Assembly: GCA_963793295.1 (NCBI GenBank) | Contig: CAWBZX010000027.1 | Location: 124,001-188,000 of the forward strand | Direction of reading: 5' to 3' | DNA from: JAHDHW01 sp963793295 | GTDB taxonomy: Bacteria; Bacteroidota; Bacteroidia; Chitinophagales; Saprospiraceae | Length of the DNA stretch: 64,000 bases | Shown here: positions 1 through 9,500 of the stretch, one piece after another | Numbering within the stretch: position 1 is the stretch's first letter | How the letters are laid out: every line of letters begins with the position of its first letter | Position numbers and translations under genes: made by a program | Notes under the pieces: model-generated | Databases searched by the model: none | What the model was told of the DNA's origin: nothing | The model's input: the letters and a program-made list of their open reading frames with translations, nothing else

Positions 1-63
1 GAACCATATCATTGAAACTAAAATCAATGATGCAATTGCGATAATATAATTGCGTGTTTTCAT
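1..63 (-). CDS. 5' end of an exported or membrane protein, cut by window edge
   Basis: An ATG at 61-63 (minus) opens a frame that stays open for 21 codons to the window edge. The translation starts M-K-T-R and continues with a hydrophobic stretch (IIAIASLILVSMIW), as in a signal peptide or an N-terminal membrane anchor. Nothing of the mature protein is visible, so no family can be named. It lies downstream of, and on the same strand as, the GNAT gene, but 197 bases separate them and no clear terminator is seen there. Confidence 0.45.
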   Translation of the reverse strand, partial: MKTRNYIIAIASLILVSMIWF

Positions 64-260
64 GATTAAGATTTTAGTTATTGAATGATTATTTTCAATA
101 ATAAGGATAAGCTTTTAATAAGTGCAACGCAATGATTTCCATCATTACTGCTTATGATTTTTTTCATCTGAAAAAAACATTTTTGGATGAGTAAGTAATT
201 GAACAACGTATTGTAAATACGCTACTTAAGGATTGGAAGTCTTGTCCGGACTTAGATTTA

Positions 261-722
261 CTAAAATGAAATCAACATTTCCTTTTCAAAGCAAACACTG
301 TTTTCAATTTCAGCGTACTGGCCATAATTCTGGATCAAATGATAGCCATTCTTTTTATAAAGCTGAATGGCCTCAGGTTGCCTTTTACCTGTTTCCATAA
401 CACATTTTTCAAAAGATAATTCGGTTGCCCAATTTTCCAATTCAGATAGAATTTTGGTTGCAATTCCTTTTCCTCTGCTTTCCGGCAAAGTGTACATTCG
501 CTTTATTTCCATTGTTTTTGAATCAAATTCTTTCATCGCTCCACAACCCAAGGGCTTTTCATTTTCATAAGCAACAACAGCATATTTGATTTTAGCGATT
601 TTGTTGAATTGAGCATAAAAGGAATGATCTTCTCCATCTCTTTTAGCTAATTCAAAATCAAGACGCTGCACAAGATGAATGAAATCTTTATGATCGGAAT
701 CAGTTCTAATAATTTGAATCAT
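261..722 (-). CDS. GNAT family N-acetyltransferase
   Basis: A 153-residue protein of typical single-domain GNAT length. The acetyl-CoA binding motif A is visible as RGKGIA at residues 83-88, preceded by the beta-strand MEIKRMYTLP; the C-terminal motif PEAIQLYKKNGY (116-127) is the usual GNAT motif B. It would transfer an acetyl group from acetyl-CoA to an amine; the substrate cannot be read from sequence. It starts at an ATG 9 bases after the methyltransferase stop, so it is probably the last gene of the operon that begins at 6233. Whether it modifies the exporter's cargo is only conjecture. Confidence 0.85.
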   Translation of the reverse strand: MIQIIRTDSDHKDFIHLVQRLDFELAKRDGEDHSFYAQFNKIAKIKYAVVAYENEKPLGCGAMKEFDSKTMEIKRMYTLPESRGKGIATKILSELENWATELSFEKCVMETGKRQPEAIQLYKKNGYHLIQNYGQYAEIENSVCFEKEMLISF

Positions 723-731
723 TTTTTGCGT

Positions 732-1367
732 TTATTTTTTTGCAAGGATGAACAAATCCGTCGTCAATGTTCCATTTGGTTCCGTATAATCTTTGCGTTG
801 TAAATCTATGATCTTAAACCCATTTTCTTTTAGCGTATCAGCCAAATAATCCGCCTGGTGATAAAAAATATACATCTTATCCGGGCCACCGGTACTCGGT
901 CCTTTGAATCCGGATTTGCTATAATCATCTTCCATGGTACTCAAATAAAGTACGCCATTGGGTTTTAGTAATCCTGCTGCATCAATTATTAGTTTTACAG
1001 CTTCTTCTTTTGACAGATAGGGCAAACAAAAACCACACATGATTGCATCGTATTTTTTATCAAGCTTAACAATAGCCCTGCAATCCATCACTTGAAATTC
1101 AGCAGTTGGATTATTAATTTTTGCAAGTTCTATCATGTTTGGGGACAAGTCAATTCCAAAGATTTTAAAATCGGGACGTTTTTTCAATAAATACCTGGTG
1201 ATATTCCCTGGACCACAAGCGATTTCTAAAATAGCTGCATTTTCCTTTTCAATCTGCTTGCAAAATAAGTCGTACGTATCATGGTACAAATCCATATACA
1301 TGAATTTGTCCTGATACTGTTTTGCCCATTTATTCCAGACTGCTATGGTGTTTTCAGTGTTATTCAA
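732..1367 (-). CDS. Class I SAM-dependent methyltransferase
   Basis: A 211-residue Rossmann-fold methyltransferase. The SAM-binding motif I is ILEIACGPGN at residues 46-55, followed by an acidic strand end (IFGIDLS) and the post-motif region MDCRAIVKLDKKYDAIMCGF. Family knowledge places it among small-molecule methyltransferases (Methyltransf_25 type); the substrate is unknown. There is no ATG upstream in frame: the frame is open back to the TolC stop, and TTG at 1367 is the only usual start codon that keeps the N-terminal helix. It sits 60 bases after the TolC-like gene and 9 before the GNAT gene. Confidence 0.85.
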   Translation of the reverse strand: MNNTENTIAVWNKWAKQYQDKFMYMDLYHDTYDLFCKQIEKENAAILEIACGPGNITRYLLKKRPDFKIFGIDLSPNMIELAKINNPTAEFQVMDCRAIVKLDKKYDAIMCGFCLPYLSKEEAVKLIIDAAGLLKPNGVLYLSTMEDDYSKSGFKGPSTGGPDKMYIFYHQADYLADTLKENGFKIIDLQRKDYTEPNGTLTTDLFILAKK

Positions 1368-1427
1368 TTCAAGAAGGATTTTGTAATAGTTGCAAATAGC
1401 CTTTGTTTCGGCAGACGTGACTGGTTA

Positions 1428-2822
1428 CTAATTGGTTAAATTATTCGAATAATAGAGAAAATTTAATATTTCTAATTGAAGATCTAAATTTAGTTCGATT
1501 AATTTTAGTTGGCCATTGATGTATTTTTCTTGCCTTTTGTTCAATAAGAAAACGGAACTTTCACCATAACGAAATTTTTCGTTTTCAGCATCCAGCAAAA
1601 GTTTATAACGAGCCACGTTTTGCGCCAACAAGATTAGTTGGTCTTGTAGAATAGCTTGTTGTTGTAAACTGTTTTCAATTTTGTTTTTCAATTCATTTTT
1701 TTTGTCTGCTATGTTCAGGGCTATTTCTTCCAGTTTGATTTCCCCTTTCTGAAGATTTCCCCTTTCAGTTCTTAAATAAAGTGGCATGGAAAATTCAAAG
1801 CCCCATTTGTAATCAGACGAAGAATAAGTTGGAACAAGATTGTCTTCGGTAGCGAATAAAGGATTGTATTTTCCTTTGAGTTTTGGTTTGAGTTTTTCCC
1901 GCTTTAATTTTTGTTCGATTTCCAGGTAAGATTGTTTGTTTAGTTTCTTCAATATGGCCGGATGATTGTCGACGATCTCTCCAATCGGAATATTTAGGTT
2001 TTTTTGTAAGACCTGATTTTCATAGTCTTCTGGACGAGTGCTTGTCTGCAACTCCATTGGAATACCATTGAACCATAAATAATTTTCTAGAGTTTGCCTG
2101 GTTTTTTCAAGGGAAGCTGAATTTTTCTGAAACAATGCCTGCGCATCCTGAAAAAGGATAAATGCTTCTAAAGTATCAATTGCGGTTTTTTCACCTGAAC
2201 GAAATGATTGTTTGGTATTTTCAAAATAAGTATTGGCCAGATCCAGATTTTCGTTAATAATTCTTTGGAAGTGAAAATATTTTTGCCATTCGATATAAGA
2301 ATCGGAAGCATTATACAGTAGCTCATTTAACAAAAATTGTTGCTCATTTTCAGCTAAATTTTGAAATATCTTGGCTTGTTCAATGGCTGTTTTTCTTTCG
2401 TTTACGAATAATCCTTGTAGTAAATTGACTTCTACTCCTGCATACCACAGGCCATATTTATCCGTACTATTTTCGGGATTCAGAAAGGTGCCGTCAGCTT
2501 TTTCATAACCTCCTACAAAGTCAATACCTAATATCGTGGGTATTTGAATTTTACTTTGAAACTGACGATAATATAGTTTATTGTCAAAGTTTTTTTGATT
2601 CCAGGTTGATGAAAGAACCGGATCCAGATTTCCTTTCGCGGCCAACCATTCTGCTTTGGCTGTTTCTAATCTTAGATTTGCCTGTTTGGCTAGAGGGTGA
2701 TACGTGAGAATATTGGTGATATACTCATTGTAGGTAAGTATAATGCTATCTACTTGTGCATGACAAACAGATAGAAAAGCAAAGCAAGTCATTAAAGTTA
2801 TACCTATCCTCTTTTTGCACAT
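1428..2822 (-). CDS. TolC family outer membrane efflux protein
   Basis: About 464 residues, the usual length for TolC-like channels. ATG at 2822 is chosen because it gives a clean signal peptide (MCKKRIGITLMTCFAFLSVCHA) and lies 4 bases after the thioesterase stop; the longer open frame upstream would overlap that gene. The mature part shows the long alternating helices of OEP domains (for example LNELLYNASDSYIEWQKY and KLRLETAKAEW-like segments) and a polar C-terminal helix. It should form the outer membrane tunnel of a tripartite exporter with the ABC transporter and HlyD-like protein encoded upstream in the same operon. Confidence 0.85.
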   Translation of the reverse strand: MCKKRIGITLMTCFAFLSVCHAQVDSIILTYNEYITNILTYHPLAKQANLRLETAKAEWLAAKGNLDPVLSSTWNQKNFDNKLYYRQFQSKIQIPTILGIDFVGGYEKADGTFLNPENSTDKYGLWYAGVEVNLLQGLFVNERKTAIEQAKIFQNLAENEQQFLLNELLYNASDSYIEWQKYFHFQRIINENLDLANTYFENTKQSFRSGEKTAIDTLEAFILFQDAQALFQKNSASLEKTRQTLENYLWFNGIPMELQTSTRPEDYENQVLQKNLNIPIGEIVDNHPAILKKLNKQSYLEIEQKLKREKLKPKLKGKYNPLFATEDNLVPTYSSSDYKWGFEFSMPLYLRTERGNLQKGEIKLEEIALNIADKKNELKNKIENSLQQQAILQDQLILLAQNVARYKLLLDAENEKFRYGESSVFLLNKRQEKYINGQLKLIELNLDLQLEILNFLYYSNNLTN

Positions 2823-2826
2823 ACAC

Positions 2827-3210
2827 TCAATATTTGGTAAGGGTAATATTGTCCAAGGTTTTTCCATGCGGTTTGGGCAAACCATTTTCGTCAACATGAA
2901 CAAACACAATATTTTCTATTTGGATAATACTTTGTTTGGTAAAAATATTTCTCACCTCACATGAAAAGCTGATGGAAGTTCTACCCAATTTTTTAAAACC
3001 CAGGCCAATTTCTATGACATCTCCCTTTTGAGCAGAATTTACAAAATTAATTTCCGAGATATATTTGGTGACAACATTTTTAGAATCCAATTTGGTCATG
3101 GCATATATCCCCGCTTCCTCATCTATCCATCGAAGCAATGCACCACCAAACAGCGTATTTCTTGCGTTCAGATCTTCGGGTTTTATCAATTTTCGAGAAT
3201 AGAACTTCAT
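2827..3210 (-). CDS. Acyl-CoA thioesterase, hotdog fold (YciA-like)
   Basis: A 127-residue single hotdog domain. The N-terminal part NTLFGGALLRWIDEEAG (18-34) is the conserved helix of YciA/BFIT-type acyl-CoA thioesterases, with the catalytic Asp at about residue 30; the strand VVTKYISEINFVNSAQKGDVIEIG matches the family core. It hydrolyses acyl-CoA thioesters; chain length is not predictable. Its ATG is one base after the HlyD gene stop, and its stop is 4 bases before the TolC gene, so translation is probably coupled. A thioesterase embedded between the inner and outer components of an exporter is odd and may be incidental. Confidence 0.85.
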   Translation of the reverse strand: MKFYSRKLIKPEDLNARNTLFGGALLRWIDEEAGIYAMTKLDSKNVVTKYISEINFVNSAQKGDVIEIGLGFKKLGRTSISFSCEVRNIFTKQSIIQIENIVFVHVDENGLPKPHGKTLDNITLTKY

Positions 3211-3211
3211 A

Positions 3212-4588
3212 TTATTTGATAGATTTTATAGGAGCTTTGCGTTTGATGTCTTTCTTGTCTTTCGCTTCTTTTTGATAATAATCTGGTGGAAATCCATTTA
3301 ACTGTCGCCATACCTCATACCAAATCGGTACATCTTTAAGTAAAATAAAAGAATTAGCACCCGTTCCAACCCTTAACTGTTCCGGCCATTTTTTTTCATT
3401 TTCATCAGGGCTTATCAAAATCCGGTAGTATCCATTTTCACTGATAAACCGGTCAATGGCAATTATTTTTCCGGAGAAAACACCTGTTGAAGACTCAGGC
3501 CAACCACTAATTACGATAGCGGGCCAACCATCAAATCTCATTCTGACGTTGCTGCCAATACTTAAAAGCGGAATATCCTGTGGTTTGAGATAGGCTTCCA
3601 CTGCCAGATCATATTTTGATGGCATAATGGTAACGATGTCGGTTCCTTCCTTGACAATCTCTCCAATACCTTTTTTAATTGTTTTGGTAATGAAACCAGA
3701 TTGGGGAGCGATAATTTGATAAAATTTTTGGCGTTGATTGTAGTTGCTCAATTGATTTTGAAGTTTGGAAGTTGCAGCGATGCTTTCGAATTTATCAGAC
3801 AATGCAGACTGTTGGTCTGATTGCGATTTCGCCAGTTTGTCCGAATATTCTCTTTCAATGGCCGAAAGTTCAATAATCAGGTTGGTTAGTTCATTTTTCT
3901 GATTGAGCAGTTTATTTTTTTGAACCGTCACCTTTGCCGTTGATATTTGTGATTTCAGTTCTTTTTCCTGCAATTCGGTAAGGGTTTTTAGTCCTTTGTC
4001 GTAAAGTTCTTTAGTTCGGGATAACTGATTTTCGGCAATTTGCTGATTGATTTTATAAGCCTCTAAATCAATACTGTCAATTATAATTTTATTACGTGTT
4101 TGTTCGATCTTGTTTTTGTTTTGCTCAATTTTTAAAATTAAAGAAGCCTGTAAGGCGGCATATTGATTTTGGAGCGCATTGACTTTATCGCCATAAGATT
4201 TAATACTTTGCGTTTTGGCATCTACTTGTTCGGAAGTTCTTGCGATCAGGTCGGGATCAAAATATTCACTTTTCACTTCCGATATAAATACAATAGTATC
4301 GCCGGCTTCTACGAAATCCCCTTCCCGAACGTACCATTTTTCTAATCTTCCTGAAATAACGGATTGAATAGATTGTGGTCTTTGTTCAGGTAATCTCGTC
4401 GTCACCTGGCCTTTTGCCTGAATATTTTGTGTCCAGGGCAAAAATAAAAACACCAATAAACCCAATAACAAACCAGCAATCAGATAGAGGGACAGTCGCT
4501 TGATACGACTCTTTTTTAATAAGTGAAAAGAATTGAAATTTTCTAAACTGATTGATTCTGAAATACTATTTTCCGAGATGTTTAGCAT
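3212..4588 (-). CDS. HlyD family membrane fusion protein
   Basis: A 458-residue periplasmic adaptor. One inner-membrane segment lies at residues 32-52, followed by a first half-lipoyl segment (VISGRLEKWYVREGDFVEAGDTI), a long heptad-rich coiled coil (about 115-290), the second lipoyl half (IIAPQSGFITKTIKKGIGEIVKEG) and a beta-barrel domain ending in a basic tail. This is the classic type I secretion adaptor plan that links an inner-membrane ABC exporter to a TolC channel, both encoded in the same operon. It starts 9 bases after the ABC gene stop. Confidence 0.9.
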   Translation of the reverse strand: MLNISENSISESISLENFNSFHLLKKSRIKRLSLYLIAGLLLGLLVFLFLPWTQNIQAKGQVTTRLPEQRPQSIQSVISGRLEKWYVREGDFVEAGDTIVFISEVKSEYFDPDLIARTSEQVDAKTQSIKSYGDKVNALQNQYAALQASLILKIEQNKNKIEQTRNKIIIDSIDLEAYKINQQIAENQLSRTKELYDKGLKTLTELQEKELKSQISTAKVTVQKNKLLNQKNELTNLIIELSAIEREYSDKLAKSQSDQQSALSDKFESIAATSKLQNQLSNYNQRQKFYQIIAPQSGFITKTIKKGIGEIVKEGTDIVTIMPSKYDLAVEAYLKPQDIPLLSIGSNVRMRFDGWPAIVISGWPESSTGVFSGKIIAIDRFISENGYYRILISPDENEKKWPEQLRVGTGANSFILLKDVPIWYEVWRQLNGFPPDYYQKEAKDKKDIKRKAPIKSIK

Positions 4589-4597
4589 AATTTGACG

Positions 4598-5453
4598 TTA
4601 CTTCTCTAAATCAATAATCTGTGTGCATTTTTCCTTCCAGTAATAAAAATCAGAAACCACGACAACTGTCCAATTCCGTTTTTTATCCATAAGGTAGTCA
4701 ATGATTCTTTTCTTTTCGTCTTCCGCTAAAAACTGTAAAGGATCTTCCAATAGTAGTAATTTTGGTTTGCCTACTATAAGTCGGGCAATGTATAATTTCT
4801 GAATGACACTTCTGGGCAATCTCCTTCCGCCACTGTCTACATAGTCGTCAATTCCTTTAGGTTGATGTGCAAAGTATTCATTCAAACGCAATAATTTGAC
4901 AACCTCCGAAATTTCTTTATCGGAAATATTTCGCCCCATGGTAATATTTTCTCTGAACGTGCCTTCAAATAGTTGGTTGGTCGGAAAAGCCATTCCAATT
5001 TTTTCATGAAGTTTGTCCTTTTGATAATTCAGAAAAGGAATTCCGTTGATATACAATTCGCCATCTTCGATTGCATAAAATCCAGCGATGATTTGGAGTA
5101 ATAAAGATTTTCCACTTCCTGTTTTTCCGGTCAATACTACTTTAGCATTTGAGGGAATTTCGAAAGAGAAATTATAGAAAATCTTTCTATTATCATCAGG
5201 AAATCCAAATTCGATATCCACCGCTTCAACAGAAAATGCATCGTCATTTTCAACAACAGCGGCACCATTTGTAGTATCTAATTCTAAATCTGTTACATAT
5301 CCGATCTTTTCCAAGGCGGTGAGCACATCATAAATGGTATCAATGATTCTCAAAACCTTTTCAACTGAATTAATAATCAAAATGATAATAATCTCGGCAG
5401 CTACAAACTGGCCGATATTCATCTGTTCCTGAAAAACCAAATATCCTCCCAGA
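4598..5453 (-). CDS. ABC exporter, C-terminal part with degenerate ATPase domain (frameshifted)
   Basis: Second half of a transmembrane-ATPase fusion whose first half is read in another frame (5370-6233). From about 5453 this frame continues the last membrane helices and the ATPase domain. Walker A is intact (TGKTGSGKS). The other catalytic motifs are abnormal: the Q-loop Gln is replaced (AFPTNQLF), the signature reads SGGRRLPRS with extra residues before the KLYIAR helix, Walker B reads LLLLED with Asp and Glu swapped, and the H-loop His is missing (VVSDF). No ATG lies near the frame start; the open frame only reaches a TTG at 5491. The ATPase may bind but poorly hydrolyse ATP. Confidence 0.75.
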
Positions 5454-6233
5454 TACCAATAAACCAGCCGCCACAAAAACTTTAAAACCAATAAAGAGCC
5501 TAAACTGGTTGATTAATACCTGAAAATGATTTTCTCTGGAAGAAAGATAATCGGTTACAATATCATCTGTTTTGTTGAGGTGAAACTTGCTTGAAGTGTT
5601 AAGTTTAAAACTTTGATTCACCCTTGCAATTTCTTCCAGCCAATGTGCTAATTGATATTTGAATTTGCTTTCTTTTAAACTGGTAACCAAACCTTTTGGA
5701 CCGGTAATTTTAAATATTAGCCATAATACAAAAATGAGCGCAAAACCGAGTATGATAAAATAAGGGCTGTAAATAGCTAACAGGATTAAACCAAAAATAA
5801 TTTGGAATGCTGCCAGCGAAAAATCAATCAGGATTTTTGGCAGCCCTTTCTGGATAGTCATGGTGTCAAAAAAACGATTGGCTAATTCAGGTGTATGAAT
5901 TTTATCTAATTGAAGAAAAGTGATTTTGGGAATTCGGTATGCAAACTCAAAGGCGGAACGGGCGAACAGGTCTTGCTGGATATTTTCTACTATTCTTAAT
6001 TGTAATACTTGCAGCATTCCCGTTACAGCAATTCCAATTAATACAAAACAAACTAAAACAACCCATGAAGAAGTCATTTCACCAGTTTGGATATAGTTGA
6101 TTATGGCTTGTATCCCAAGCGGTAAAGTCAAATTGACAATTCCGATGAAAACCGCGTAGGAGTAAATCTGTCTTAATTCAGGTTTATACCGTTTTAATAA
6201 ATTCCAGAAACGGTGATTTGGTGAAATTGTCAT
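5370..6233 (-). CDS. ABC exporter, N-terminal transmembrane part (frameshifted)
   Basis: First 260 or so residues of an ABC exporter of type I secretion style. The ATG at 6233 is followed by membrane helices (YSYAVFIGIVNLTLPLGIQAI, SWVVLVCFVLIGIAVTGM, and a pair around 150-180) typical of ABC_membrane domains. No N-terminal C39 peptidase domain is present. Near 5453 the frame leaves the family pattern: it reads LLVSGRIFGF where the other frame gives LGGYLVFQEQMNIG. Removing one T restores a single gene of about 545 codons. The break is not in a homopolymer, so it may be a real mutation. It heads the minus-strand operon running to 261. Confidence 0.8.
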   Translation of the reverse strand: MTISPNHRFWNLLKRYKPELRQIYSYAVFIGIVNLTLPLGIQAIINYIQTGEMTSSWVVLVCFVLIGIAVTGMLQVLQLRIVENIQQDLFARSAFEFAYRIPKITFLQLDKIHTPELANRFFDTMTIQKGLPKILIDFSLAAFQIIFGLILLAIYSPYFIILGFALIFVLWLIFKITGPKGLVTSLKESKFKYQLAHWLEEIARVNQSFKLNTSSKFHLNKTDDIVTDYLSSRENHFQVLINQFRLFIGFKVFVAAGLLVSGRIFGFSGTDEYRPVCSCRDYYHFDY

Positions 6234-6466
6234 GTATTATCTAGTGCTTAAATTTTTATTTTTTGAAACACTAAATTATACTTATTGTTTGTATCACCCT
6301 AAAATCAGTTAACAATTTTGGTAGGCTTTTTTATTGGATTACCTTTATTGTGATGAGTTGGAAATAAATGCAAATTTTCATTTTCAAAATACAGCAAGTT
6401 TATCTCCTTTAAATAAAAGGTTATAGGGTAAAGAAATAATTAAGTGCGTTTCCTTAAAATAAAAAT

Positions 6467-6498
6467 AAAAAGATGATCTCAAACGAGATCATCTTTTT
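6467..6498 (-). terminator. Rho-independent terminator after the giant surface protein
   Basis: Perfect 10-bp stem (arms 6471-6480 and 6485-6494) extended by A/T pairs, loop of four bases, with a T-run on the minus strand. It lies 29 bases past the stop of the 4571-residue gene and before the ABC operon start, so it separates the two minus-strand units. The rest of the 6234-6526 gap is AT-rich and shows no other clear feature. Confidence 0.85.
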
Positions 6499-6526
6499 TA
6501 TAAATCACTCCAATAATAGAATGATT

Positions 6527-9500
6527 TTATCTGATTATTGTCATCGTTTTAACAGCGCTACCCATTGGTGTAGCTAATCGATAGTACAATACGCCGAAAC
6601 CTGTGAGCTCGCTTCTGTTAATGTTGATTTCATTATATCCGGCATTAAATTCACCCTTAAAGGTTTTTACTTCGCTTCCAGAAACATCATAAATCGTCAG
6701 TATTCCGGAAGTAGCAGCCGGCAAATAAAATCCTACGGTCGTTTCATCCTTAAATGGGTTCGGCTGGTTTTGATATAATTCGAATCGATCTTTTTTGACA
6801 ATAGCTCCATCTTCAGATTCGAATCTTAGTGACACATCTAACAAGCCACTGGTGTTATAAGCTTCTGCCTTTGTATAACGGGAGTTTACAGAAATTACAT
6901 CACTGAGTTTTCCAGCTTTTTTAGCATTAAACTTCAAAGTAAAAAGGATTTTATCATCATCCATACTTGAAGGCTCGGAAGTGTTCCAACTTGTAGTGAT
7001 CACTCCTTTTTCCAGCATCGTAAAACCGAAATTTTGTTCACTCAATTCAGCTAGCTGACCTTCCGCGAAACTGTTGAATTCAATCAATTCCGGATCAAAG
7101 TTCAAGGTAAATTGATAGCCCAACACGGTATTGAAATCACTGGCTTTGAAAGCTAATTCGTAGTTTTCTCCAGGGATTAACTCCTGATCGGCAAGATGGA
7201 ATTCCAGGTCGCCGACAGTATTACGGGTATTGCCATCACCTAAAAGACTATTTGGTATGGCACTGCTATTAACATCGCCGATCTTTACCCCAATGAAATC
7301 CGCTTCTTTATCCTGATCCAGTCCATTTACTGAGAATATTTCAGGGAATGAAGACTCGAACGGATTCGATGGATTAGGGAATATAAAATCTGCGTCGACA
7401 AAACGCCAGGATGTATTTTCCTGGAATTCGTTATCGATAAAAAGAATTAATTTCCGTAGATGAACCAAATCAAATGCAGTGACTGTACCACTATGATTGA
7501 TGTCAGCAGCGATGATCTTATAAGGAGAATCTAATTGCTGAATATTCAAAATATGCTTTGTAATCAGGATCAAATCGAATGTAGAGACTCCGTTGAGCGG
7601 ATTGATGTTTTTCTCAGGAGTAATCGTATAATTTGCCGATTCCGGAAGATTAGGGAATCCATAAAGACCATATTCATCTGTTATGACATATTCTGGAATT
7701 CCAGGAACAGAACCTGCAAGGTTTACTTTTACATCTTCAACCATTTCTGCTTCTTCGTTTGAAATCTCTCCAGAGATTTGGAAACCACCGGAAGGATTTT
7801 GACAATCTGGGCCAATATTATTTTCAACCAAAACATAGGTTGAAGCATATGCCCAGTTTCCGTTGACATCAAGTATCCAAATATCAACTGTTTGTGTTCC
7901 TTCACTGTTAAAAATCCAGATTGGAGCTGCGGTAGCGGGAGGCGTTGTCTGGCCTGGGCCTTGTGATGGAGATTGTACTAACCATTCTGCAATACCGCAA
8001 TTATCAAAACTTGGTGAAGAAGGATCGTCCCAATCTGTTGCCCAAATTTCTATCGTACAATTTTCCATAAGCTCAGTAGCAATTCCATTTAACAGAATCG
8101 GCGTTGGTGCTTTGCAATCGCTTATTATAAATTGATAAGTACAAGTCGCCACGTTTCCACAACCATCTTCCACATCCCAACGGATAGTATGCGTACCAAG
8201 CGGGTATGTTCCACTTGCATCGGGGCTTTCAGCATGGATTTCGTTTATTCCATTTGAATAAAGGTCGATCCAGTAATAATAGTTTAAATCTGAGTCATTT
8301 GTGCAATCATCGGTTGCTTCAAGAAACAAGGTAGCTTCACCGTTTTCACAATCAGCATCATAGCTACAGAATGCAGTAGTTTGACAGTCAGAGATTATTA
8401 CCGGATCATCAGAATTCAACACTTTTATAATCTGATTATATTCCCAATATCCTTCGCCCGTATTTGAATTGTACTGGCACCAGTCAATCACAATCCAGGT
8501 TCGTAGAATCTTCAAACAAGCTGGGTCTTGGATTGGTAGTTCAAGATCTTCATAAGTTACTGCGATCAAATCACAGCCATCTTCTATGATCGTAGGCTCA
8601 CCGGTAATGTCAGGAGCAAGTCCCGGATCACAGGTATTCGTTTCATAGTCACATGGCCAGATCACTCCATCATTTGGATCCGGATTGAAACAGTTATTAT
8701 CAGAAATGTAAAAAGGATCACTGTTAACGACCTGGATAGTTTGTACGCAGGAGGCGGTACGTCCACCTGGGTCAGTTGCAGTCCAGATACGGAAGATTGT
8801 GCCTTCACCGCAGTTGTCAATTGAACCTTGATCAATATGCGATACAATGGCACTGCAATTGTCAGAAGCGGTTGCGTAACCCGTTACATCTAAATCATAT
8901 GGATCACCATAACAATCCAACACAATGTTTGGAGGACATGATATAGCTGGATTCAGTTTATCCTGAACTTCAACTTCTATCATACAGCTGTTCGTATTGC
9001 CAGCAGCATCGGTTACCTGTAATTCAACCATGACAGCATCGCCATTTTGATTCACATCACAGCAATAGAAAGGCACATAATCACCAAATACAGTAGCATC
9101 ATTGCCCGGGCAATTTGGATTGTCCATTCTTCGTACTTGATAACTTACTAACTCACAGTTGTCAAATGAGCCGTTGTCAAAAACGAGTGCTCCAACATAC
9201 AATGGTTCATCGACAGTCAATCCAACTACATGGCTTGAGAGACAAATAGGAACGGGTGGAGTAGCATCTACGACTTCCACTTCAACATCACAGGTCGCAA
9301 TATTTCCACATAGATCTGTCGCGGTATAAGTAATTGTACTTATTCCAAGAGGCAAGTCAAAAGAACCCGTAGAGGAAGAAACAGAAATATTATTCACGCC
9401 ACTACATTCATCAGTCACTGTCAACCCATCAACATCTGGATTAAATTCTGCAGAACAACTGTTATTGGTTGTGAAAAGCTGAATGCCATCTAAGCAACCG

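Noticed and set aside
5370..5491. Programmed ribosomal frameshift in the ABC exporter
   Set aside because: No slippery heptamer or downstream pseudoknot-like structure is apparent at the junction, so mutation or sequencing error is simpler.
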